From Granulicella pectinivorans (GTDB lineage Bacteria; Acidobacteriota; Terriglobia; Terriglobales; Acidobacteriaceae), in NCBI RefSeq assembly GCF_900114625.1, contig NZ_FOZL01000001.1, positions 1,302,001 through 1,366,000 of the forward strand: a DNA stretch of 64,000 nt, written 5' to 3'. Both the position numbers and the translations under genes were made by a program. Shown piece by piece: positions 1 through 8,911 of the stretch (position 1 is its first letter; every line of letters begins with the position of its first letter). The notes beneath the pieces are model-generated. The model searched no databases, was not told the DNA's origin, and worked only from the letters and a program-made list of their open reading frames with translations.

Positions 1-23
1 CGCACAATCAGACTGGGGATTAA

Positions 24-275
24 ATGACATTGGCCTGCGAAGACGGCAAGCGTCTTCTGGATGCACGCGACAAGGCAATTGCGAAGACCCGTACCTACGA
101 AGTGGGCATGCGGATGAACGCCGTTGTTACCAGCGAGTACAAGGCCATTCGGGCTGAATATGTCGAGGCCTGCACCAAGGTGCAGAAGCCGGCAGTGGCT
201 TACAACGAGCATCTGGTGGCGTGTGTGACGTGCAGCGTCACGCCTCCGCGCGCGGCCGCTTCAGCCCGGGTGTAG
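24..275 (+). CDS. Small hypothetical protein at the window start
   Basis: An 83-residue frame opens at ATG 24, directly after an in-frame TAA at 21-23, with a GGGGA stretch a few bases upstream as a possible ribosome binding site. The product is mostly hydrophilic and charged, with a predicted helical look in its first 55 residues and three cysteines near the end. I recognise no domain, signal peptide or membrane segment. It lies in the same direction as the FAD protein that follows about 50 bases later. The alanine- and arginine-rich last residues look like translated non-coding sequence, so the frame may be spurious. Confidence 0.35.
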   Translation: MTLACEDGKRLLDARDKAIAKTRTYEVGMRMNAVVTSEYKAIRAEYVEACTKVQKPAVAYNEHLVACVTCSVTPPRAAASARV

Positions 276-323
276 TCCGCAGACACGCGATTTGCGTCAG
301 ACTTCCGTATACTCAGGAGTCGC

Positions 324-1979
324 GTGTCAAAAAAAGCAATCATCATCGGAGCCGGCCCGGCGGGCCTCACAGCGGCACTGGAACTCCTGCGTCGTACGGA
401 CATCAAGCCCGTGATCCTCGAGGCATCGGAGGAGATCGGCGGCATCTCGCGCACGATTCGCTACAAGGGCAACCGCATGGACATCGGCGGGCACCGCTTC
501 TTTTCGAAGTCGGACCGCGTGATGCAGTGGTGGATCGATCTGATGCCGCCCGAGGTGGGTGCCACCGAGATCGCCTACCAGGGCAAGACGCGCATCGTGG
601 AAGTGCCGGCGGTGCTCGAAGAGGAGCCGGTACTGCGTGGCGTTGGTCCGTTGCACAAGACGGATGAGGAAGAGGTTGCGCCGCACACGGAAGTGCTGCC
701 TGCTCCAGAGCCGGTCGATCCCGACCTGGTGATGCTGATCCGTCCGCGCAAGAGCCGTATCTACTACCTGCGCAAGTTCTTCGACTACCCCATCAAGCTG
801 ACGGGCAATACGCTGAAGAATCTTGGCATCACGCGCACGGTGCGGGTCGGAGCGAGCTACATGACCTCGCGGGTGCGGCAGATTACGCCGGAGAAGAGCC
901 TCGAAGACTTCCTCATCAACCGCTTCGGACGTGAGCTTTATCTGACCTTCTTCAAGAGCTACACGGAGAAGGTATGGGGCACGCCGTGCGACCAGATCTC
1001 GGCCGAGTGGGGTGCGCAGCGCATCAAGGGCCTCTCGCTGACGACCGCGGTGAAGCACTTTCTGACGACGCGCTTCGGCAAGCAGAAGCCCGCGAAGGAT
1101 CTTGCGCAGAAGTCGACCGACACGTCGCTGATTGAGCGGTTCATGTATCCGAAGTTCGGCCCCGGGCAGCTCTGGGAGCATGTCGCCAACCTTATCGTGC
1201 AGATGGGTGGGGAGATCCACATGCGGCAGACGGTCGATCGTCTGCACGTCGCAGGCAAGCGCATCCTGGGCGTCGACACGATCGGCCCTGACGGCGCGCG
1301 CGCGACCTTCAAGGGCGATCTCTTCTTTTCGACGATGCCGATGAAGGAGCTGGTGCGTGCGCTCGACTGCGAGATTCCCACAGCCGTGAAGGAGGTCTCC
1401 GAGGGGCTGGAGTACCGCGACTTCATCACGGTGGGCATTCTCGCAAACCGGCTCTCCGTGACTGAGCCCGAGGGCGGCTTGTTGAAGGACACATGGATCT
1501 ACATCCAGGAGCCGGACGTGCTGCTTGGACGTCTGCAGATCTTCAACAACTGGAGTCCGCATATGATCGCGGATCCCACGAAGGTCTGGCTCGGCCTGGA
1601 GTACTTCTGCTACGAGACCGATCCGCTGTGGTCGATGCCGGACGAGGAGCTGAAGGTGTTTGCGGCCTCGGAGCTGGAGAAGATCGGCATCCTGAAGACG
1701 GCAGAGGTGCTCGACGGTCATGTGGTGCGCGTGCCCAAGACATATCCCGCCTACTTCGGCACGTACAACCGCTTCGACGAACTGCGTGCCTTTACCGACT
1801 CGTTTGAGAACCTCTTTCTCGTGGGCCGCAACGGCATGCACAAGTACAACAACCAGGATCACTCGATGCTGACCGCGATGTCGGTGGTCGATGGCCTGGT
1901 CTCGGGACACGTCGAGAAGTCCGTGCTGTGGAGCATCAATACCGAGCAGGAGTATCACGAGGAGAAGGACAAAGGATGA
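324..1979 (+). CDS. FAD-dependent amine-oxidase-like oxidoreductase
   Basis: This 551-residue protein starts at GTG 324 behind an AGGAG at 315-319. Residues 5-20 form a Rossmann dinucleotide-binding fold with GAGPAG, followed by an ELEAS-like acidic strand end and a GG dipeptide, the usual FAD signature of the protoporphyrinogen oxidase/phytoene desaturase/UDP-galactopyranose mutase superfamily. The GGHRFFSK stretch is typical of the bacterial branch annotated as NAD(P)/FAD-dependent oxidoreductase, and the C-terminal LVGRNGMHKYNNQDHS segment should close over the flavin. The substrate cannot be told from sequence; sugar-nucleotide or isoprenoid chemistry is possible. Its stop overlaps the start of the next gene (ATGA), so the two are probably translationally coupled. 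Confidence 0.85.
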   Translation: MSKKAIIIGAGPAGLTAALELLRRTDIKPVILEASEEIGGISRTIRYKGNRMDIGGHRFFSKSDRVMQWWIDLMPPEVGATEIAYQGKTRIVEVPAVLEEEPVLRGVGPLHKTDEEEVAPHTEVLPAPEPVDPDLVMLIRPRKSRIYYLRKFFDYPIKLTGNTLKNLGITRTVRVGASYMTSRVRQITPEKSLEDFLINRFGRELYLTFFKSYTEKVWGTPCDQISAEWGAQRIKGLSLTTAVKHFLTTRFGKQKPAKDLAQKSTDTSLIERFMYPKFGPGQLWEHVANLIVQMGGEIHMRQTVDRLHVAGKRILGVDTIGPDGARATFKGDLFFSTMPMKELVRALDCEIPTAVKEVSEGLEYRDFITVGILANRLSVTEPEGGLLKDTWIYIQEPDVLLGRLQIFNNWSPHMIADPTKVWLGLEYFCYETDPLWSMPDEELKVFAASELEKIGILKTAEVLDGHVVRVPKTYPAYFGTYNRFDELRAFTDSFENLFLVGRNGMHKYNNQDHSMLTAMSVVDGLVSGHVEKSVLWSINTEQEYHEEKDKG

Positions 1980-2356
1980 GAAAGTTTTTCGCGCTTCTTC
2001 TGGTGCTCTTCGTGGTGGGTCTGTATGTGTATCACCAGAGGCTTTTTCTGCGCGATCCGCTTGGCTCGATGTCTGTCGACGGAGCACCGGTTGCGGGCGC
2101 GCACGTCTACATCAACTACTCGAACGATGTGCTTGTACTGCGGGATGGCGAACAGCCGCTGATCGTGCAGAACTGGGACCACACGCCGGGCAGCACGAAG
2201 GCGCTGCCCTGCGTTCGGTGGACGGCATGTGTGACCGAGGCGGACCAGGCACCAAAGTTTGCCGTAGGGGTGAAGCCGGAGAAGGTAACGATGACAAACC
2301 GTGAGGTCAGCTATGCCGACGAGCAGGGCAAACCGGTGCGGATTGTCATTCGCTAA
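1976..2356 (+). CDS. Membrane-anchored hypothetical protein coupled to the FAD protein
   Basis: The frame is open from further upstream, but ATG 1976 is preferred because it overlaps the previous stop (ATGA) and follows AAAGG. The 126-residue product begins with MRKFF and one hydrophobic segment (about residues 4-19), then a hydrophilic domain of about 100 residues expected outside the cytoplasm. The domain contains two cysteines spaced as LPCVRWTAC, which could form a disulfide. I do not recognise the family. Coupling to the FAD oxidoreductase suggests a shared process. The 3' end overlaps the convergent gene by four bases. Confidence 0.7.
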   Translation: MRKFFALLLVLFVVGLYVYHQRLFLRDPLGSMSVDGAPVAGAHVYINYSNDVLVLRDGEQPLIVQNWDHTPGSTKALPCVRWTACVTEADQAPKFAVGVKPEKVTMTNREVSYADEQGKPVRIVIR

Positions 2357-3036
2357 GATCCTTCCGGGCAGGCAACGGGTTGAGCAGGGGTAAACGTTGT
2401 GGCCGCGAAGCCGAAGGGGCTCTTGCGGCCTTCGATTTCCATGGCGTCTCCGGCGTGCGCTGCGCGAAGCGGACAGGCGTCATGGCCGCTCCCGAGAAGA
2501 TAGGGCTCCCCGGAGATGAAGTGCCGTTTGCGCCGCTCGCCGGCGAACATGACGTCGACCCAGTCGCCATGCGTCTGCCTTGACCGGCCTGCGTGCTGGT
2601 AGCCGCTGGCCACGACCGTTGCCTGTTTGGTCATGGTCGTACCGGGCATGCGGTAAAGGGCCCCCCAGACGACGGAGTGGCTGTAGAACGGGCTGAGGAG
2701 GGCGAGGAAGAGGCTGGTCTGAAACACGCCGCCCTGTCTGCCGGAGAGGCGATCGAACAGACCCCCAAGAAGGCGCCCAACACCAAGCACCATGACGGCA
2801 ACAAAGAGACCCTGAACGATGTAGGTGAGGGCTGTGGGAGAGTAGAGCCCCTGGACGTCCTCCAGCGGGCCCCATGCGAGCCCGAGGAATCCGATGGTTG
2901 CCGCGATGGCGATGGTGCTCTGGAGCGCGAGCCAGAATGCCGGGGCCTTGCCGGCGGCTTTCAACACAATCGTCAGGATGAGGTTGGCCACGACGAAGAT
3001 GCCGGCCAGGTAGAGGCAGAGTTGGAGGAAGCTCAA
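2353..3036 (-). CDS. Multi-pass membrane protein of unknown function
   Basis: The 227-residue protein has four or five hydrophobic stretches in its first 130 residues (starting SFLQLCLYLAGIFVVANLIL) and a hydrophilic C-terminal part of about 90 residues, some of which (HAGRSRQTHGDWVDVMFAGERRKRHFISGE) looks like a small soluble domain. No catalytic motif is apparent. It is convergent with the gene ending at 2356 and shares four bases with it. It follows the GH75-like gene in the same direction after only about 40 bases, so the two may be co-transcribed. Confidence 0.65.
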   Translation of the reverse strand: MSFLQLCLYLAGIFVVANLILTIVLKAAGKAPAFWLALQSTIAIAATIGFLGLAWGPLEDVQGLYSPTALTYIVQGLFVAVMVLGVGRLLGGLFDRLSGRQGGVFQTSLFLALLSPFYSHSVVWGALYRMPGTTMTKQATVVASGYQHAGRSRQTHGDWVDVMFAGERRKRHFISGEPYLLGSGHDACPLRAAHAGDAMEIEGRKSPFGFAATTFTPAQPVACPEGS

Positions 3037-3075
3037 CGGGTCACCATGCGGTATTTGGATGCGTCCCGGGGAGCT

Positions 3076-3759
3076 TTAGAATGCCTTGCTCAAGCCCATC
3101 GCCTTGGCGGCTGCGTCCAGCTTGGCCTGCGAATTGAAGAAGAGATGGTTCGGGTTCGTTCCGGGGAAGTAGCGGATCGTAATCTCGGTGTCGTCGACCG
3201 AGTCTTCCTTGCCGTCGGTGATGGCGTAGCCGAGATTTTGCACCAGCGCCAGCGATCCTTCGCAGCCGGACGGATTGCCCTCGTCGCCGACGATTGCGTA
3301 GACGCTCTTTTTGGTGCGGGAGCTGTAGACTGCAACGAAATCGCCGAGTTTCACATGGTGCCTGCGTCCGAAATCGCCGAGCACGACATAGTTGATCTTG
3401 GCGGCGTTCACGTAGCGCCTGGGGTTGGTCTCATCGTCGACCGACCGGTCGTAGAAGCCCGTGGTCGAGATGTAATAGCCGGGATAAGGATCGTTCGGGC
3501 CCTGGAGGACAGGCTTGCGGCTATGCTTTTCAGTGAGATAGCCCACAACCTTGCCCGACAGCTTCGCGCCTTCATGAGCATTCTTTTCGAAATCGAGCGC
3601 CTTCCTGCCCGGCGGGCCATAGGCGTTGGGCGCGCCGTCGACGTCGACGTGCAGGAAAGCCCGCATCTCGACCCCTGGATGCGCTGTCTGTTGCTGTGCC
3701 TGTGCCATCGACAAACCTCCGGCTAACAGAAGCGCCATCCCACGAAATCGATTGAGCAT
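3076..3759 (-). CDS. Exported GH75 chitosanase-like protein
   Basis: The chosen start is the ATG at 3759, which gives a clean signal peptide (MLNRFRGMALLLAGGLSMAQA) and has GGGA five bases upstream; an ATG at 3765 and a TTG at 3780 are in frame. The mature part has the layout of glycoside hydrolase family 75: an early DVDGAPNAYGP acidic segment, a central YVVLGDF strand, then VYAIVGDEG and GCEGSLALVQNLG. The Asp of the first and the Glu of the last motif match the expected catalytic pair. GH75 enzymes cleave chitosan; here substrate and activity are inferred only from these weak motifs. Confidence 0.6.
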   Translation of the reverse strand: MLNRFRGMALLLAGGLSMAQAQQQTAHPGVEMRAFLHVDVDGAPNAYGPPGRKALDFEKNAHEGAKLSGKVVGYLTEKHSRKPVLQGPNDPYPGYYISTTGFYDRSVDDETNPRRYVNAAKINYVVLGDFGRRHHVKLGDFVAVYSSRTKKSVYAIVGDEGNPSGCEGSLALVQNLGYAITDGKEDSVDDTEITIRYFPGTNPNHLFFNSQAKLDAAAKAMGLSKAF

Positions 3760-3886
3760 TCTCATCCCGTCTGTAACCAAGGCTACCGTCTCGCACTCTA
3801 AGAGACGAGTCCCGACCCCACAAAGGCTCTCCCGGGAGGGAATTAACTTGCCATCCCCCGTCTCATCCTGTCAGTCTGACGCTCAT

Positions 3887-4636
3887 ATGGCTGATCTTGC
3901 GGAAGTTGAAGCCACGCCGACGATCCGTCTGGAGTTGAAGCATCCCCGCGCCATCCGCTGGATGCACTGGATCAACTTCCCTGTGTTGTTCACGATGATC
4001 TGGTCGGGGATGCTGATCTACTGGGGCGACTCGGACAATCTCTACCATCACCCGCACCGCATCTACCGGATCGGCATCGGCTCCATCACGCTCTTCCGCT
4101 TCTGGCCGGAGTGGGTGTACCGCTGGCTCAACGCGCCCTACCGCATCACAAACGGCCTGGGATACCACTTTTTCTTCATGTGGATCTTCGCGCTGAACGG
4201 CCTGGTGTATGTGCTTTACCTGGCATTTTCAGGCGAGTGGCGGTTTCTGGTGCCGACGATGAAGTCCTGGCGCGAGGCCATCCACGTGACGCTGTACGAC
4301 CTTCACCTGACGAAGGTGCATCCGCCGGTGCGGAAGTTCAATGCGGCCCAGAAGATCGCCTACACGAGCATCATTGTGATGGGATTCGGCTCTCTGTGCA
4401 CTGGTCTCGCCATCTACAAGCCTACCCAGGCGCACTATCTCACCAGCTTGCTGGGCGGGTATGAGATGGCACGTTGGGAGCACTTTTTCCTCACCATCGG
4501 TTTCATGGGCTTCTTCCTGCTGCACGTCGGGCAGGTCATCAAGACGGGCTGGAACAACTTTCGCGGCATGGTGACGGGATACGAGATCCGCCCCGTGGAC
4601 GAAAAGCCCTACAGCGAAGAAACGAGAGATGCATGA
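3887..4636 (+). CDS. Cytochrome b subunit for a molybdopterin oxidoreductase
   Basis: A 249-residue integral membrane protein starting at ATG 3887. It has four main hydrophobic spans, with histidines that are candidate heme b ligands (RWMHWINF, the HH near residue 50, and LLHVGQ in the last span). This is the cytochrome b561 / Ni-Fe hydrogenase and formate dehydrogenase gamma-type fold, not the MsrQ fold. Its TGA overlaps the ATG of the Tat-exported molybdopterin protein, so it should be the quinone-linked electron carrier for that enzyme. The frame is open further upstream to 3626, but that extension runs through the divergent promoter region and was discarded. Confidence 0.85.
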   Translation: MADLAEVEATPTIRLELKHPRAIRWMHWINFPVLFTMIWSGMLIYWGDSDNLYHHPHRIYRIGIGSITLFRFWPEWVYRWLNAPYRITNGLGYHFFFMWIFALNGLVYVLYLAFSGEWRFLVPTMKSWREAIHVTLYDLHLTKVHPPVRKFNAAQKIAYTSIIVMGFGSLCTGLAIYKPTQAHYLTSLLGGYEMARWEHFFLTIGFMGFFLLHVGQVIKTGWNNFRGMVTGYEIRPVDEKPYSEETRDA

Positions 4637-5778
4637 GCGAGCTTGAAGATCCTAACGCCGACCCGAACGAGCCCGTGCTGCCCGAGGCCGCCGGCCCCCG
4701 AGCCGGAGAAGATTCCGAGCCGGAGCCGAGCGCGTTCGAGGCAATCGCACCGGCAGGAACCGACCCCGTGGACGAGGCTCCGGTTGAACCCACGCAGGGC
4801 GAAGAGAGGCCCGCGGTGGATCCCGACGCGGCGATCCGCGCTCGCTCGGCCTCGATGACCCGACGCAGCCTGATGGTGGGGGCGGCGGCCGCTGCGGCAG
4901 GCTACGCGGGGTATCGCTGGATTGACCGTAGCCCCTCCGTGGGGCGGCAGGAACTGCCCCTGCGCAAGGCCTTTCAGGCCGACGCGAAGGTGGCGCGGGC
5001 GGTCTTCAACGAGCGCGGCCTCGCGCCCACGTATCACGTCAAGGATTCCGTCGATCTTCGCTTCAATGGGCCGTACGGCCTACGCGACGAACTCGACGTG
5101 AGCACATGGCGGCTACAGATGGCTGGCGTCGCGAACCCGGAAAGGTTTCCGCAGTTCCAGAAGGACATCACGACGTGGAACTACGTGACCACGCCGCGGT
5201 ATATCGGGGGAACTCCGGTGGAGTCCGATGCAAAAGGCCCCGCAACGCCGCGCAAGGCCGAGTGGACCCGCGCCAAAGACTCCTTCGGCAACCCGATGAG
5301 GGGACAGGAGGAGGCGGGCGAGAGCGAGACCAGCTTCGACGACGCGACGCCTGGTCTCTCCCTGACGATGGACGACATCCTGAAGCTGCCCCGGCATGAG
5401 CTGGTGACGGAGTTCAAGTGCATCGAAGGCTGGAGCGAGATCGTCCACTGGGCCGGCGTGCGGTTGGTCGATCTGCTCGATCTTTATCCACCGGCGAAGG
5501 TGAATGGACGCGACCCGAAGTTCGTCTACATGGAGACGCCGTACGGCGACTATTACTGCGGATACGACCTCAGCGCGTGCCGGCATCCGCAGTCGTTGCT
5601 CGTGACCGAAATGGCAGGGAAGCCGCTGACGCAGCTTCATGGCGCGCCTCTGCGTCTGCATATGCCCATCAAATACGGGTACAAGCAGATCAAGCGGATC
5701 GGGCTGATCGCTTATACAGACCAGAGGCCGGACGACTACTGGACCAAGCTTGGCTACGACTGGTACGCAGGGCTGTAA
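4633..5778 (+). CDS. Tat-exported sulfite-oxidase-like molybdopterin protein
   Basis: The 381-residue product carries the oxidoreductase molybdopterin-binding (SUOX/YedY-like) domain over roughly residues 120-381. C263 in EFKCIEGW corresponds to the molybdenum-ligating cysteine, followed by HWAGVRLVDLL and HMPIKYGYKQIKRI, the usual cofactor-pocket signatures. A twin-arginine signal (TRRSLMVG at residues 76-83, then an alanine-rich span) directs it to the periplasm after folding. The Tat signal is preceded by about 74 acidic, proline-rich residues. ATG 4855 would give a standard signal, but ATG 4633 overlaps the upstream stop and is preferred. It should work with the adjacent cytochrome b; the substrate (sulfite, sulfoxide or other) is not determinable. 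Confidence 0.85.
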   Translation: MSELEDPNADPNEPVLPEAAGPRAGEDSEPEPSAFEAIAPAGTDPVDEAPVEPTQGEERPAVDPDAAIRARSASMTRRSLMVGAAAAAAGYAGYRWIDRSPSVGRQELPLRKAFQADAKVARAVFNERGLAPTYHVKDSVDLRFNGPYGLRDELDVSTWRLQMAGVANPERFPQFQKDITTWNYVTTPRYIGGTPVESDAKGPATPRKAEWTRAKDSFGNPMRGQEEAGESETSFDDATPGLSLTMDDILKLPRHELVTEFKCIEGWSEIVHWAGVRLVDLLDLYPPAKVNGRDPKFVYMETPYGDYYCGYDLSACRHPQSLLVTEMAGKPLTQLHGAPLRLHMPIKYGYKQIKRIGLIAYTDQRPDDYWTKLGYDWYAGL

Positions 5779-5869
5779 AGCGCCTTGCGTATCAGTCGGT
5801 CATTTATACCGGTCCTGGCGCGATCCAGCCGTGCGGGCCTTCCGTTGCTCGGCGAGGAATCCGGCAGGA

Positions 5870-6793
5870 CTAGAGCATTTGCAGGCCGCAGAGTTCTTCG
5901 CATACCTTCCACAGGTGGGCCGCCGCGGCCTCGTCGCGGGCCTGCGGAGCGACCTTCGCGGGACCGACGTCGCCTCCGCGCATCTCCTGGAAGCCCTGCG
6001 GACCGTAGTATCCTCCCGGCTTGGCTTCGGGAGCTGTCGCTGCATAGAGCGTCGGCAGAGCCCCGGAAGGTTGCGAGTTCAGGAAGTTGTCGAAGAGAAC
6101 GCCCATGAAGCGGCGCGCTGCGCTGATGAGAGTGCCGTGTTCGGGGCTGTGGAAGAGGTTGGTGTTCGCCACGCCGGGGTGCGCAGCGATGCTCTCAATG
6201 GCCGATCCGGCGAGCTTCAGGCGGCGTTGCAACTCGAAGGCGAACATCAGGTCCGCGAGCTTCGACTGCTGGTAGGCGCGCATGGGGTTGTACCTGGCGG
6301 TGGACTGGAGATCGTTGAAGTCCAGCTTGCCGCTCTTGTGCGCGATCGAGGCCAGCGTGACGACGCGGGCTGCGGGCGTCAGCGAAGGCAGAAGCAACGC
6401 CGTCAGGGCGAAGTGGCCGACGACGTTCGTGCCGAACTGCAGCTCCATGCCATCCAGCGTCTCCTTCCGCTTCGGCGGAGCCATGACACCGGCGTTGTTG
6501 ATCAGCAGATCGAGCGGGATGTCGGTCTGCGTGGTCGCGAAGGCGCGTACGGAGGCAAGGGAGGCAAGATCGAGCGAGGACTTCTCGAGCTTGGCGCCGG
6601 GAACCTCCTTCAGGATGCGCGCGGCGGCTTCGGCAGCCTTCCTTGGGTCGCGGGAGGCTAACACGACGGTGGCTCCGTGACGCGCCAGTTCAAGCGCCGT
6701 ATAGAAGCCGATACCACTGTTTGCGCCGGTAACGAGGGCGCGTTTGCCGGTCTGGTCGGGGATGTCGTTCGTAGTCCATTTCAGAGAGGCCAT
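5870..6793 (-). CDS. Short-chain dehydrogenase/reductase
   Basis: Starting at ATG 6793, the 307-residue protein has the classical SDR layout: TGANSGIG cofactor motif near residue 20, an NNAG motif near 95, a catalytic serine in TLASIAH and YQQSK as the active-site YxxxK. The sequence resembles the retinol dehydrogenase / WW-domain oxidoreductase-like branch, which uses NADP(H); an SR pair at the end of the second strand fits NADP preference. Upstream in-frame sequence to 6973 was rejected as start because it enters the divergent methyltransferase gene. The physiological substrate is unknown. Confidence 0.85.
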   Translation of the reverse strand: MASLKWTTNDIPDQTGKRALVTGANSGIGFYTALELARHGATVVLASRDPRKAAEAAARILKEVPGAKLEKSSLDLASLASVRAFATTQTDIPLDLLINNAGVMAPPKRKETLDGMELQFGTNVVGHFALTALLLPSLTPAARVVTLASIAHKSGKLDFNDLQSTARYNPMRAYQQSKLADLMFAFELQRRLKLAGSAIESIAAHPGVANTNLFHSPEHGTLISAARRFMGVLFDNFLNSQPSGALPTLYAATAPEAKPGGYYGPQGFQEMRGGDVGPAKVAPQARDEAAAAHLWKVCEELCGLQML

Positions 6794-6859
6794 ACGTCTA
6801 GGATGCACGACTGAGCACCGGGACTCCGAATCTGGCGTGCGGTTCGGTGATAATGACGT

Positions 6860-7501
6860 ATGGGTTTGTTCAAGAAGAAGCTGAAACAGGAACACAAGGT
6901 GATGCTGCAGCACGAGCGTGCTGCCGGTTCGCTGTTGCCGGAGTACCACAGGGCTACGCCCGAGTGCCCGCATCCGGAGCGCTGGTCGATGATCGACTCC
7001 ATGACCGCCGAGGTCGAGGTGCTGGAGTTTCTTGCCACGCTGGTGACGACGATCAAGCCGGAGCTGGTGGTCGAGACGGGCTCGTTCCTGGGCGTTTCTA
7101 CCGAGTGGATTGCGCGCGGCATGCAGCGCAACGGCTTCGGCAAGGTGATCAGTTGTGAGTTCGACCCGGTCGTCTACGAGAAGGCGAAGGCGCGGCTGGC
7201 GGGCTCGGAGCTGCTGCCGTGGATGGAGTTTCGGAACGAATCATCGCTGGAGATGAAGGTGGAAGGTACGATCGATCTGCTGTTTTCAGACTCCGATACG
7301 CCGATCCGCGAGGCCGAGGTAAAGCGGTTTCTGCCGCAGATGAAGCCGACCGGGGTGATCCTGATGCATGATGCGTCGTCGCATATGCGCGTGGTGCGGG
7401 ATGCGGCGTTGAAGATGGAAGACGAGGGCTTGATCTCGGTGGTGCTGTTGCCAACACCGCGCGGTCTGGTCATCGCCCAGCCAAGAGCAGGCCGAACCTA
7501 G
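6860..7501 (+). CDS. Class I SAM-dependent methyltransferase
   Basis: A 213-residue protein whose core has the methyltransferase motif I in VVETGSFLGVST (about residues 75-86), an acidic motif II end in ISCEFDPV and a LLFSDSD post-motif strand. The overall order resembles the O-methyltransferase 3 / cephalosporin hydroxylase-like MTases. The first 45 residues are basic and histidine-rich. It is divergent from the SDR gene with about 65 bases between starts. The acceptor substrate cannot be deduced. Confidence 0.75.
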   Translation: MGLFKKKLKQEHKVMLQHERAAGSLLPEYHRATPECPHPERWSMIDSMTAEVEVLEFLATLVTTIKPELVVETGSFLGVSTEWIARGMQRNGFGKVISCEFDPVVYEKAKARLAGSELLPWMEFRNESSLEMKVEGTIDLLFSDSDTPIREAEVKRFLPQMKPTGVILMHDASSHMRVVRDAALKMEDEGLISVVLLPTPRGLVIAQPRAGRT

Positions 7502-7604
7502 TCCCAAGCAACGCAAGGATCAATATGTTCTGATCCGGCAACACCGGCATGAGAGTCACGCTGTAACCGCCCTGTGCGGAGCAGGCCTGTCCGGCAGGAT
7601 CGTT

Positions 7605-8630
7605 TTATGCAATTGGAATCGGTGCTGGGCGGTTGCGGATTGCGGCCTCAATGCCCGAGTTGACCTCGGCGTGGGCGAACTCGGCAGCGACGCGGATGCC
7701 GTTCATGATGGCACGCTCGTTCGACGAGCCATGCCCCACGATGCAGACTCCCTGTACGCCGAGCAAAGGCGCTCCACCGTACTCGGAGTAGTCCAGGCTT
7801 TTCTTGAACTCGGCGAAGGCTCTGCGGGAGAGCAGGGCACCGACTTGGGACGTGACCGTCGACTTCAAGGACTGGCGAAGGCTGACGCTCACCAGCTTAG
7901 CCACGCCTTCGCAGGTCTTGAGTGCGACATTGCCAACGAAGCCGTCGCAGACTGCTACATCGCAGTGCGCGTTGAAGAGGTCTCGCCCCTCGACGTTGCC
8001 GATGAAGTTCAGCACGGGGACCTGACGGAGCAGAGGAAGCGTGTCGCGCGTGAGCGCGTTGCCCTTCGAGTCCTCTTCGCCGATCGAGAGCAGGCCGACG
8101 CGAGGGTTGTGGAAATGCAGCACGTTTTTCGCGTACATGTGTCCCATGATGGCGAACTGCACGAGATTTTCTGGGTCCGAATCGACGTTGGCGCCGACAT
8201 CGAGCAGCAGCGAAGGGTTGCCGGTTACGGTCGGCAGGATCGTCGCGAGTGCGGGCCGATGAACACCCGAGAGCATGCCGAGCACCATCTTGGCCGTAGC
8301 CATGGCGGCGCCGGTATTGCCGGCGGTAAAGAAGCCCGCAGCCTTGCCCTCGCGGACCAGCTTGAGGCCGACACGCATGGAGGAGTCGCGCTTGGCGCGC
8401 ACGGCCTGTGCGGCCTTGTCGTCCATGCTGATCCACTCGGAGGCATGCACGATCTCAATGGGCAGCTTCTGCCCACGGAGCGCCGTCTTGAGCGCCGGCC
8501 CAATAATATGTTCAGGTCCAACGAGATGGACGCGCACGTCAAGCTGACGGCACGCCAGAATGGCCCCGCGAATCTCGGATTCGGGGGCCTTATCGGAACC
8601 CATTGCATCGACTACGATATCTGTCGGCAT
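7605..8630 (-). CDS. plsX: Phosphate acyltransferase PlsX
   Basis: A full-length 341-residue PlsX, which converts acyl-ACP and phosphate to acyl-phosphate at the cytoplasmic membrane, the first step of phosphatidic acid synthesis with PlsY. The N-terminal IVVDAMGSDKAP matches the family DAMGGD motif with one substitution, and GNTGAAM, DVGANVD, NFIGNVEGRD and CDGFVGNV are family hallmarks. It is the last gene of the DUF177-rpmF-plsX order seen widely in bacteria, starting about 30 bases after rpmF. A single long transcript from upstream of 9463 is likely. Confidence 0.97.
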   Translation of the reverse strand: MPTDIVVDAMGSDKAPESEIRGAILACRQLDVRVHLVGPEHIIGPALKTALRGQKLPIEIVHASEWISMDDKAAQAVRAKRDSSMRVGLKLVREGKAAGFFTAGNTGAAMATAKMVLGMLSGVHRPALATILPTVTGNPSLLLDVGANVDSDPENLVQFAIMGHMYAKNVLHFHNPRVGLLSIGEEDSKGNALTRDTLPLLRQVPVLNFIGNVEGRDLFNAHCDVAVCDGFVGNVALKTCEGVAKLVSVSLRQSLKSTVTSQVGALLSRRAFAEFKKSLDYSEYGGAPLLGVQGVCIVGHGSSNERAIMNGIRVAAEFAHAEVNSGIEAAIRNRPAPIPIA

Positions 8631-8663
8631 CTATCCCGTCGAAGTGCCTGGTAATGAAACAGC

Positions 8664-8849
8664 TTAGCTGGCCTGCTTGACTGCCAGGACGGAACGTCCC
8701 TTGTACTCGCCGCACTTGGGGCATGCGCGATGCGAGAGCTTGCGCTCGCCGCAGTTGGGGCAGAGAGCCGGGTTCTCAGGGGTGAGGAAGTCGTGGGCGC
8801 GGCGGAGGGCGGTGCGGCGCTTGGAATGGCGGCGCTTCGGGTTAGGCAT
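8664..8849 (-). CDS. rpmF: 50S ribosomal protein L32
   Basis: A 61-residue L32 starting at ATG 8849 behind AAGGAA. It has the basic N-terminus MPNPKRRHSKRRT and a zinc ribbon with two CxxC pairs (CPNC and CPKC). It sits between the DUF177 gene and plsX, the standard arrangement linking ribosome assembly and lipid synthesis genes. The zinc-binding form is the one expected to be used when zinc is sufficient. Confidence 0.97.
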   Translation of the reverse strand: MPNPKRRHSKRRTALRRAHDFLTPENPALCPNCGERKLSHRACPKCGEYKGRSVLAVKQAS

Positions 8850-8911
8850 GGTAGTTCCTTTCGAAGTACCCAAGGGCCGCTCAGCGGATGGCTTGGGCGA
8901 AACTTAGTGGT

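Noticed and set aside
327..2087. Minus-strand 586-codon frame opposite the FAD protein
   Set aside because: Histidine/arginine/aspartate-rich translation without domain patterns; the plus-strand Rossmann protein explains the region.
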